A stretch of DNA of 12,828 bases from Bacillota bacterium. GTDB taxonomy: Bacteria > Bacillota > Clostridia > Christensenellales > CAG-138. Both the position numbers and the translations under genes were made by a program. Each line of letters opens with the position of its first letter. The stretch's first letter is position 1. Of the stretch, positions 6,810-12,212 are shown in pieces. Where the stretch lies: the NCBI GenBank assembly GCA_023426265.1, contig JAFABA010000086.1, positions 1-12,828 on the forward strand, written 5' to 3'. The notes under the pieces were generated by a model. That model had not been told where the DNA came from and ran no database searches. It saw only the letters and a program-made list of their open reading frames with translations.

Positions 6810-7706
6810 TTATTCTACAGCTTCGCCGATAAATGTCAGCGACAAATTGATGAATATAAATATCTGGATAAGCGGGTGGAAGGCGTTGAAATAAAGGCCC
6901 AGAACCGCAGGCACCCCCGCGCCGAACGCACCCAGGGACATATAGACAAGATGCATCACGATCATGCCGCCCAGCATGTTGCCAAAAAGACGGCAGGCGA
7001 GCGATATGGGGATGGCGATGTCCGAAAGGAGCTTGAAGGGTGCAATCACCGCGTTGGGGGAGGCAAAGCTCTTAAGCCGCCCGCCCACGCCCTTTTTCTT
7101 GATGCCGTAATAATTGATCATAATAAAGGTAACGATGGCGTAAGTGAACGTTGTGATCAGGTCCGTCGTAGGCGGACGCTGGCCAAACAGTTCGATAATG
7201 GCGGCGCCCAAATAGAGCGTAGCCAGAGCAAACATATACTCCCCAAGGATATGGTTCTTGTGGCCGAATTTTTCCTTTACGAAATCGTCAATGCCGCTCA
7301 CGGCGGTTTCCAGCAGGGCCTGCAGGCCGCCGGGCGCTTCCTTAAACTTGGGGATGACGAATATCCGCGCGAGCAGGGCAAGCACCAGGGCAACCGCGAT
7401 GACGATCCAGCTCAAGATAACCGAGGTGCTCGCTGAAATATTGCCAAACAGATGCACCTGCTCGGCCATGATGCTGATATGGAGCGCCTCCGTCTCCCTG
7501 TGGAACAGGCCGAAGAATATGCCAGAAAGCAGCCAGAGCGCCAGAGAGCCCAGCAACATGAAGTTGCGGCGCTTTTTTTTGACGGCATTGAACGATTCAT
7601 CCTCCGGATCGGGCAATACGATCTTGCCCCTTGCGTAAAACGCGGCGATACCTCCTATGAGGCATACCGCCATCGCTACGATTTGGAACAGCGTGGGTGT
7701 TTGCAT
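6810..7706 (-). CDS. atpB: Fo ATP synthase subunit a with N-terminal two-helix extension
   Basis: This 298-residue membrane protein is the stator half of the ion channel. The core starts near residue 77 and contains FGQRPPTTDL (174-183), the essential arginine R239 in LACRLFGNMLGG, and the C-terminal helix QIFIFINLSLTFIGEAVE. Family members are commonly 220-270 residues. Here about 75 extra residues precede the core: a helix at 5-25, a charged loop with DPEDE and then KKKRR (33-47), and a helix at 48-68. By the positive-inside rule the loop is cytoplasmic, so the extension is a hairpin that leaves the core topology unchanged. The start ATG overlaps the upstream stop as TGATG; the AGGAG lies 13 bases away, so coupled translation is likely. 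The next in-frame ATG, at residue 12, would cut into the first helix. Confidence 0.93.
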   Translation of the reverse strand: MQTPTLFQIVAMAVCLIGGIAAFYARGKIVLPDPEDESFNAVKKKRRNFMLLGSLALWLLSGIFFGLFHRETEALHISIMAEQVHLFGNISASTSVILSWIVIAVALVLALLARIFVIPKFKEAPGGLQALLETAVSGIDDFVKEKFGHKNHILGEYMFALATLYLGAAIIELFGQRPPTTDLITTFTYAIVTFIMINYYGIKKKGVGGRLKSFASPNAVIAPFKLLSDIAIPISLACRLFGNMLGGMIVMHLVYMSLGAFGAGVPAVLGLYFNAFHPLIQIFIFINLSLTFIGEAVE

Positions 7707-7981
7707 CAGGATTTCTTATCTCCTTTCCCGGACCGTTGGTTCACAAAGTTAATAATAACCGCGCCAATGACAAGCGAAGCGGAAATTCCAACGCCGCACC
7801 AAAGCAGGTCGCTTCGAAAATAGAGGATGACGGGTACGAAGGCAACGGCGAGCAGGAGCAGCTTTACAAGCAGCAGCGGCAAAATAAGCGCCGTTTTGCT
7901 GTTTTGCACCGCAAGAGTCAGGCGGCTCAGAAGGTATAATTCGGCGGCGCCGCAGACGATGCCGATCACAAAACCAACCAT
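7706..7981 (-). CDS. Small membrane protein at head of atp operon, AtpI/AtpR-like
   Basis: This 91-residue, very hydrophobic protein has three likely membrane helices (about 1-18, 30-53, 60-79) and a basic, polar tail ending GKGDKKS. A gene of this size and type directly before atpB is normally atpI, thought to help assemble the c ring; in N-type ATPase operons a similar place is taken by atpR. Sequence similarity alone is too weak to choose. The start is set at the ATG at 7981, with GAGGAGG ending five bases upstream, in preference to a TTG six codons earlier. It is the first gene after the promoter at 8017-8044, and its stop overlaps the atpB start by one base. No separate atpZ-like gene is seen. 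Confidence 0.75.
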   Translation of the reverse strand: MVGFVIGIVCGAAELYLLSRLTLAVQNSKTALILPLLLVKLLLLAVAFVPVILYFRSDLLWCGVGISASLVIGAVIINFVNQRSGKGDKKS

Positions 7982-8016
7982 AATGCCCTCCTCGCCCAAA
8001 AAGATTGATTGTTGCC

Positions 8017-8044
8017 ATTATACTCCCCCTATATCGGATTTCAA
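8017..8044 (-). promoter_or_regulatory. Sigma-A promoter of the ATP synthase operon
   Basis: On the minus strand TTGAAA (-35, 8039-8044) is followed by a 16-base spacer and a perfect TATAAT (-10, 8017-8022). Transcription would start near 8010, giving a leader of only about 30 bases before the first ATG at 7981. No riboswitch or attenuator fits in it. The rest of 8045-8173 is AT-rich and holds no recognisable gene. Confidence 0.8.
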
Positions 8045-8173
8045 TAGCATTTCTTTAGGCGCCCTTGCCAAAAACAAGAACAATTCAAACCGTTACTTAT
8101 GGCTTTTCGTAAATTTTACACGCGAATGCAGGTTATGCTTATGTTGCAAACAGATGCTCTTTTTCATGCAATT

Positions 8174-8182
8174 TGGTATACT
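8174..8182 (+). promoter_or_regulatory. Possible extended -10 promoter for the acidic small protein
   Basis: TGG followed by TATACT (8177-8182) makes an extended -10 element about 70 bases before the ATG at 8254. There is no good -35 hexamer at 16-18 bases; a TTGCAA at 8144-8149 is too far away. The promoter would be divergent from the atp promoter, with about 130 bases between them. Confidence 0.45.
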
Positions 8183-8253
8183 AGGAATAGGAATGCAAAT
8201 GGAAAGCAAAAGAAAACCTGCATAAAAGCATATTGCGCAAGGAGGAATACGCC

Positions 8254-8556
8254 ATGGAAGAGGCGCGTGCGTTCATACTGGAAAAACTGACAAGGGCGGG
8301 GGAATATGCCTTTTTGCCCAGCGGCAGGCTGGAGGAAATGCTAGATAAAATTATAACGCTCGACGAAGAATTTATGCATGCAACAGGCGTGGAGGATGGT
8401 GCTGCGTACGACGACGAAGCCGCGCAGGAATATTTATTTAAAAATATGGCGGAAGCCTTCCCGGAGCACAAGATGTACCTGATGCGCTTTACCGAGGATT
8501 ATCTCGATTATAACGAGGATTATCTGGAAAGCATCGGGGCGATTGATTGGGATTAA
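8254..8556 (+). CDS. Acidic 100-residue protein of unknown function
   Basis: I do not recognise this family. The reading frame is supported by a strong AAGGAGG (8239-8245) eight bases before the ATG, and by a perfect terminator hairpin seven bases after the stop. The protein is strongly acidic, with Asp and Glu spread throughout and dense at 47-59 and 81-100, where EDYLDYNEDYLES repeats an EDYL unit. Only two Lys-rich patches, near residues 11 and 63-73, interrupt this. There is no signal peptide, membrane segment or cysteine, so it is probably a small, mostly helical cytoplasmic protein. It is monocistronic, transcribed away from the atp operon and convergent with nox. An in-frame TTG at 8233 was not used as the start because it lies before the ribosome binding site. 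Confidence 0.8.
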   Translation: MEEARAFILEKLTRAGEYAFLPSGRLEEMLDKIITLDEEFMHATGVEDGAAYDDEAAQEYLFKNMAEAFPEHKMYLMRFTEDYLDYNEDYLESIGAIDWD

Positions 8557-8562
8557 TATAGT

Positions 8563-8596
8563 CCCGAAAGTGGCTTTGCCACTTTCGGGAGGTTTT
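8563..8596 (+). terminator. Hairpin terminator after the acidic small protein gene
   Basis: CCCGAAAGTGGC (8563-8574) pairs perfectly with GCCACTTTCGGG (8578-8589) around TTT. It is followed by AGG and a short TTTT (8593-8596). The T run is short, but the 12-base-pair stem and its place right after the stop at 8556 support termination. It may also act on transcripts coming from nox on the other strand. Confidence 0.75.
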
Positions 8597-8598
8597 CC

Positions 8599-8626
8599 GT
8601 GCCGGGTTGACGTAGCAGCCCGGCAC
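8599..8626. repeat. Inverted repeat, 8-bp stem
   Basis: GTGCCGGG (8599-8606) and CCCGGCAC (8619-8626) are exact reverse complements around a 12-base loop. This is the second of four hairpins that fill the gap between two convergent genes. Role unknown. Confidence 0.7.
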
Positions 8627-8633
8627 GCAAGGT

Positions 8634-8666
8634 GTCCCATCTGATGCACATGTCGCCAGATGGGAC
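8634..8666. repeat. Inverted repeat, 10-bp stem, possible terminator
   Basis: GTCCCATCTG (8634-8643) pairs with CAGATGGGAC (8657-8666) around a 13-base loop. On the plus strand it is followed by TTATTTATAT, so it could be a backup terminator for the acidic-protein transcript. It is the third of four hairpins in a row. Confidence 0.7.
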
Positions 8667-8701
8667 TTATTTATATGGTTGCTTCTAAATATCTTAGCTT
8701 T

Positions 8702-8723
8702 GCAGGGCGGCGGAGCGCCCTGC
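8702..8723. repeat. Inverted repeat, 8-bp stem, downstream of nox
   Basis: GCAGGGCG (8702-8709) pairs with CGCCCTGC (8716-8723) around a six-base loop. It lies about 30 bases after the nox stop and is the best candidate for ending nox transcription on the minus strand, though no clear T run follows on that strand. Confidence 0.6.
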
Positions 8724-8751
8724 TATGATAGCTGCGCTGTGGTTGGAGGGT

Positions 8752-10086
8752 TCACTTCGCCGCCAGCGCCGCCAGCGTGATGTAGTTAAACGGCTGGTTG
8801 AAATGCGGCAGGAAGAAGATATCGAGGAGCTTCAGCTTATCGATGGTCACGCCCTCTTCGATAGCTAACGAGAACATATGGATGCCCATGGAAATATCAT
8901 AGGTGGAAGCCATCTGCGCGCCAAGCACCCGGCGCGTATTTTTATCGTATACGATCCGCAGCTTCACGGGCGCGTTTTCCGCTTTGACGAACGGGGGCTT
9001 CTGTAAATCCTCATACTGCGTATAAGTCGCGTCAAAGCCCGCTTTTTTGGCGGCGGCCAGGCTGAAACCGGTGGATACCATGTTGTAGCCGAATATGTGG
9101 ATGCCGTTGGAGCCCTGCACGCCGGAGGATTCCATATGCGTACCGCAGGCGTTATGGGCAGCGATGATGCCGCTGCGTACGGCGTTGGTGGCAAGCGCCA
9201 CATAGTTGCAGCCCTGGAGGGCGTTGTTATATACGGTCGCGCAGTCGCCTATGGCGTAGACGTCCTGCATGCTGGTGCGCTGCCCGCGGTCCACCAGGTA
9301 TGCGCCGTTGGGTATGGTGGCCAGTTTCTCCCGCCCCAAAATGCTGTTGGGCACAAAGCCGATGCAGAGCACCACCATATCCACCGCGTATTCGCCTTTA
9401 TCTGTGGTAATTGCGGATACGGCCTCCACGCCCTTTATGGCGGTGACGGTTTCGTTAAAGTGCAGCTCCACGCCGTTTTGTTCAAGCACCCGGTCCATAT
9501 CGTGAGAGAACCAGTCGTCATAGTAGCTGGTTAAAGAGCCTTCCGCCACGTCGAATAGCATTGCGTGCCTGCCGCGGCGCTGTATGGCTTCCGCAATCTC
9601 CACGCCGATATAGCCCGCGCCGACCACGGCCACGGTGCCGATATGCTCGGATTCGAGCGCGCGGTCAATGCGCATGCCGTCCTGGTACAGCTTAACGGAC
9701 TGTACGTTGGGCAAGTTAAGCCCCTCGATGCGCGGAAGTATGGGCAGCGAACCTGTGGCGAGTATCAGTTTGTCATACGGTTCTGCAATCTCCCTGCCCT
9801 CTTTATCTACGGCGTGGACAACTTTTTGCTCAAAATCGATCTGCGTGACCTCGGTCTCCATGTGGACCTTGGCGTTGCGTGCACGGAACTTTTCCGCGGA
9901 GCAATAGAACAGGCTTTCCGGGTCGTCGATCTGCCGCCCCACCCAAAGCGCGGTGCCGCATCCAAGGTAACTGATATTGGAGTTGCGGTCAAACAGCGTA
10001 AGCTGCGCGTCCGGGTAATTGTCCAGTATGGTGTTGGCGGCGGCGGTCCCCGCGTGGTTTGCGCCGATGATTACGATCTTCGTCAT
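8752..10086 (-). CDS. nox: FAD-dependent NADH oxidase (water-forming type)
   Basis: This 444-residue cytoplasmic flavoprotein belongs to the NADH oxidase/NADH peroxidase/CoA-disulfide reductase group. Landmarks in order: the FAD-binding turn GANHAG (8-13) with H11, the redox cysteine C43 in SYLGCGTALWVG (39-50), ATGS (110-113), the NADH-binding turn GAGYIG (156-161), the second FAD motif DVYAIGDCATV (275-285), and the C-terminal interface FFLPHFNQPFNYITLAAL (424-441). The last and the ALWVG stretch resemble lactococcal and streptococcal Nox, which reduces oxygen to water with NADH through a Cys-sulfenic acid. That would protect an anaerobe and restore NAD+. The start is the ATG at 10086, with AAGGAG nine bases upstream; a TTG six codons earlier overlaps that site. 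Peroxidase or CoA-disulfide reductase activity cannot be excluded from sequence alone. Confidence 0.9.
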   Translation of the reverse strand: MTKIVIIGANHAGTAAANTILDNYPDAQLTLFDRNSNISYLGCGTALWVGRQIDDPESLFYCSAEKFRARNAKVHMETEVTQIDFEQKVVHAVDKEGREIAEPYDKLILATGSLPILPRIEGLNLPNVQSVKLYQDGMRIDRALESEHIGTVAVVGAGYIGVEIAEAIQRRGRHAMLFDVAEGSLTSYYDDWFSHDMDRVLEQNGVELHFNETVTAIKGVEAVSAITTDKGEYAVDMVVLCIGFVPNSILGREKLATIPNGAYLVDRGQRTSMQDVYAIGDCATVYNNALQGCNYVALATNAVRSGIIAAHNACGTHMESSGVQGSNGIHIFGYNMVSTGFSLAAAKKAGFDATYTQYEDLQKPPFVKAENAPVKLRIVYDKNTRRVLGAQMASTYDISMGIHMFSLAIEEGVTIDKLKLLDIFFLPHFNQPFNYITLAALAAK

Positions 10087-10129
10087 AGACTGTCGCTCCT
10101 TCAAGTGGTTATCATCCTATTCTGTCTTG

Positions 10130-10154
10130 TTTTGCGGCTGTTATCGCCGCAAAA
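10130..10154. repeat. Inverted repeat in the nox leader
   Basis: TTTTGCGGC (10130-10138) pairs exactly with GCCGCAAAA (10146-10154) around seven bases. It lies between the presumed nox transcription start and its ribosome binding site, so it would form a hairpin in the leader RNA or serve as a protein-binding palindrome. No long T run follows within the leader. Confidence 0.65.
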
Positions 10155-10156
10155 GC

Positions 10157-10174
10157 TTGTGATCGCCTTAACAG
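10157..10174. promoter_or_regulatory. Candidate Rex (NADH/NAD+ sensor) operator upstream of nox
   Basis: The site reads TTGTGA, five bases, TTAACA, then G. It resembles the 18-base Rex consensus TTGTKAA-N4-TTMACAA, with mismatches at positions 7 and 18 and a GC-rich centre. It sits just downstream of a possible -10 box (10176-10181), where a repressor would block nox transcription. Rex control of NADH oxidase genes is known in Firmicutes; a rex gene is not in this window, so the assignment is inference. Confidence 0.45.
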
Positions 10175-10175
10175 T

Positions 10176-10184
10176 AAGATACCA
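10176..10184 (-). promoter_or_regulatory. Possible extended -10 of the nox promoter
   Basis: On the minus strand TGG precedes TATCTT (10176-10181), an extended -10 element. Only a poor -35 (near TTAGAA) is found at about 15-16 bases. The remainder of the gap, 10185-10323, contains T-rich and A-rich runs but no gene, tRNA or T-box sequence that I can recognise. Confidence 0.35.
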
Positions 10185-10323
10185 CACCCCATGCCTTTCT
10201 AACGCCTGGCGGCCGCACTTGTTAAAAAAATTGCAGTCTTTTTTTCTTTATTACTACTGTATGAATGATCTCCCGCAAAACGTACCGAATTCCGGCAAAG
10301 CGGCGTAGTATGGGCTAGAAGCA

Positions 10324-10352
10324 TTGACAACCTTTCCGGCGTAGATGATAAT
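10324..10352 (+). promoter_or_regulatory. Sigma-A promoter of glnS
   Basis: TTGACA (10324-10329) is followed by a 17-base spacer and GATAAT (10347-10352). The predicted leader is about 65 bases, too short for a T-box, and the conserved T-box core is absent. So glnS does not seem to be controlled by uncharged tRNA at this promoter. Confidence 0.8.
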
Positions 10353-10423
10353 ATTGGAATGAAAACCCGGGGAACCCGCAATACTTGCATTTTAAAAGCT
10401 TAAGCGTAAAGGAGCGTGTACAT

Positions 10424-12061
10424 ATGGAAGAGCTGCGATCCAAGAACTTTATTGAGGAAGCCATCGAGCAGGATCTGCAGCAGCAGCGGGTGACGCACAT
10501 TCAGACCCGATTCCCGCCCGAACCCAACGGTTATCTGCATATTGGCCATGCCAAGGCTTTGTATATCGACTTTTCCATGGCGGAGCAGTACGGCGGCAAG
10601 TGTAACCTAAGGTATGACGACACCAACCCCACCAAAGAAGATGAGGAATATGTGGACGCCATACAGGAGGATATTCGCTGGCTGGGCTTCCAGTGGGCCA
10701 ACGTGTTCTACGGCTCGGATTATTTTGATACCTGCTATGAGCTTGCGGTCAAGCTCATCAAAAAGGGCGTCGCCTATGTGTGCGACCTCTCTAAGGACGA
10801 AATGCGCGAATACCGAGGCACTTTGACCGAGCCCGGCAAAAATTCTCCTTACCGGGACCGCAGCGTAGAAGAAAACCTCGACTTATTCGAGCGCATGAAG
10901 AACGGCGAATTTCCGGACGGCACCCGCACGCTGCGCGCCAAAATCGACATGTCCTCCCCCAACGTCATCATGCGCGATCCCGCCATGTACCGCATCATCC
11001 ACATGGCGCACCACCACACGGGAGACCGGTGGTGCATCTACCCCATGTACGATTTCGCGCACCCCATACAGGACGCCATAGAGGGCGTGACGCATTCGCT
11101 CTGCTCTTTGGAATATGAAATCCACCGCCCGCTTTACGACTGGGTGGTGGAGCAATGCGAGTTCGACCCGAAGCCCAGGCAGATCGAATTTGCGCGGTTG
11201 AACCTCACCAACACCATCATGTCCAAGCGGTACTTAAGAAAGCTGGTGGAGGAAGGGCTCGTTTCCGGCTGGGATGATCCGCGTATGCCCACACTCTGCG
11301 GCCTGCGCCGCCGCGGCTACACGCCCGAGGCGATACGGGATTTCTTAAACCGCGTGGGCGTCGCCAAGGCGGATTCCGTGGTGGAGACCGCCATGCTGGA
11401 GCATTGCGTGCGCGAACATCTCAACGCTGTTGCCCCGCGTATGATGGCGGTACTGGACCCCGTGAAGCTGGTGATTGAAAACTGGCCGGAAGGGAAAACA
11501 GAAGAAATCGAAATCGAAAACCACCCCAACGTCCCAGAAATGGGCACGCGCAAGGCGCTGTTCGGGCGCGAGCTGTATATTGAGCGGGAGGATTTCATGG
11601 TGGATCCGCCCAAGAAGTATTTCCGGCTCCAGCCGGACGGCGAAGTGCGCCTGAAATCCGCCTATATCGTAAAGTGCACGGGCTATGAAACGGATAGCGA
11701 AGGCAACATCACGCTGGTGAAATGCAGCTATGACCCGGAGAGCAAATCCGGCGAAGGTACCCGCAAGGTGAAAGGCACACTGCACTGGGTGAACGTAAGT
11801 GATGCCGTTCCCGCCGAAGTCCGCCTTTACGAGGCTTTAATCACCGACGATGTGGTGGATAAGGACGATTTTATTGAAAAGCTGAACCCCAACAGCCTCA
11901 CCGCCGTCCGCGCCTACGTGGAGCCCGCGCTCGCCAATGAAAAGCCGGGTGATAAATCCCAGTTCATGCGCGTGGGCTACTTCTGCGCGGATCTTCACCA
12001 TACGCCGGAAAAGCCTGTGTTCAACCGCGTGGTGGAACTACGGGATAGCTGGAAAGGGTAA
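10424..12061 (+). CDS. glnS: Glutaminyl-tRNA synthetase
   Basis: This 545-residue class I synthetase joins glutamine to tRNA-Gln in the cytoplasm. It has PPEPNGYLHIGHAKA (31-45) containing the HIGH motif, RYDDTNP (63-69), the GlnRS-type stretch GVTHSLCSLEYEIHRPLYDW (221-240), and the KMSKS equivalent IMSKR (265-269). Two beta-barrel anticodon-binding domains fill about 335-545. Length is close to E. coli GlnRS (about 550), and PPEPNGYLHIGH distinguishes it from GluRS, which has APSPTG. The start is the ATG at 10424, with AAAGGAG nine bases upstream; an in-frame TTG at 10385 precedes that site. Most Firmicutes lack GlnRS and amidate Glu-tRNA-Gln with GatCAB, so the gene was probably acquired by ancestral transfer. 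gltX follows on the same strand after 151 bases. Confidence 0.97.
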   Translation: MEELRSKNFIEEAIEQDLQQQRVTHIQTRFPPEPNGYLHIGHAKALYIDFSMAEQYGGKCNLRYDDTNPTKEDEEYVDAIQEDIRWLGFQWANVFYGSDYFDTCYELAVKLIKKGVAYVCDLSKDEMREYRGTLTEPGKNSPYRDRSVEENLDLFERMKNGEFPDGTRTLRAKIDMSSPNVIMRDPAMYRIIHMAHHHTGDRWCIYPMYDFAHPIQDAIEGVTHSLCSLEYEIHRPLYDWVVEQCEFDPKPRQIEFARLNLTNTIMSKRYLRKLVEEGLVSGWDDPRMPTLCGLRRRGYTPEAIRDFLNRVGVAKADSVVETAMLEHCVREHLNAVAPRMMAVLDPVKLVIENWPEGKTEEIEIENHPNVPEMGTRKALFGRELYIEREDFMVDPPKKYFRLQPDGEVRLKSAYIVKCTGYETDSEGNITLVKCSYDPESKSGEGTRKVKGTLHWVNVSDAVPAEVRLYEALITDDVVDKDDFIEKLNPNSLTAVRAYVEPALANEKPGDKSQFMRVGYFCADLHHTPEKPVFNRVVELRDSWKG

Positions 12062-12063
12062 CG

Positions 12064-12108
12064 TTGGGGCTTTGCCCCAAACCTCACCAAAGGGATACAT
12101 CCCTTTGG
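12064..12108. repeat. Two consecutive hairpins after glnS
   Basis: TTGGGGC (12064-12070) pairs with GCCCCAA (12074-12080) around TTT. Six bases later CCAAAGGGA (12087-12095) pairs with TCCCTTTGG (12100-12108) around four bases. The first hairpin begins two bases after the glnS stop but lacks a T run, so it is not a classical terminator. Its form resembles dispersed intergenic repeats seen in Clostridia genomes; that is recollection, not a database result. Confidence 0.7.
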
Positions 12109-12138
12109 AGTTCCCATCTTTATGTGCGCTTTCTTTTG

Positions 12139-12167
12139 CTTCTTTTCTTTCGTAGAAAGAAAAGAAG
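12139..12167. repeat. Perfect 13-bp inverted repeat before gltX
   Basis: CTTCTTTTCTTTC (12139-12151) and GAAAGAAAAGAAG (12155-12167) are exact reverse complements around GTA. All pyrimidines are in one arm and all purines in the other. It lies 45 bases before the gltX start. With the two hairpins at 12064-12108 it forms a three-part palindromic block between glnS and gltX. No promoter hexamers are clear in the gap, so gltX may be read from the glnS promoter. Confidence 0.75.
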
Positions 12168-12212
12168 ATCGTCCCCCCATCGTTCTTCTATCATCAAAAG
12201 GAGTCATGATAT

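Noticed and set aside
6876..7436. Plus-strand open frame of 186 codons opposite atpB
   Set aside because: It is the antisense shadow of conserved AtpB coding sequence, with no start signal or family features.
7982..7999. TTG start for the AtpI-like gene at 7999
   Set aside because: It would place the start before the GAGGAGG site; the ATG at 7981 is correctly spaced from it.
8557..8751. CRISPR array or tRNA in the hairpin region
   Set aside because: The inverted repeats differ from one another, are not regularly spaced direct repeats, and no cloverleaf or tRNA core sequence is seen.
9565..10308. Long plus-strand open frame of 247 codons opposite nox
   Set aside because: It lies mostly antisense to a clear flavoprotein gene, has no ribosome binding site or recognisable domain, and reflects GC-rich codon bias.
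10353..10423. T-box or other riboswitch in the glnS leader
   Set aside because: The leader from the consensus promoter is about 65 bases and the T-box core sequence is not present.
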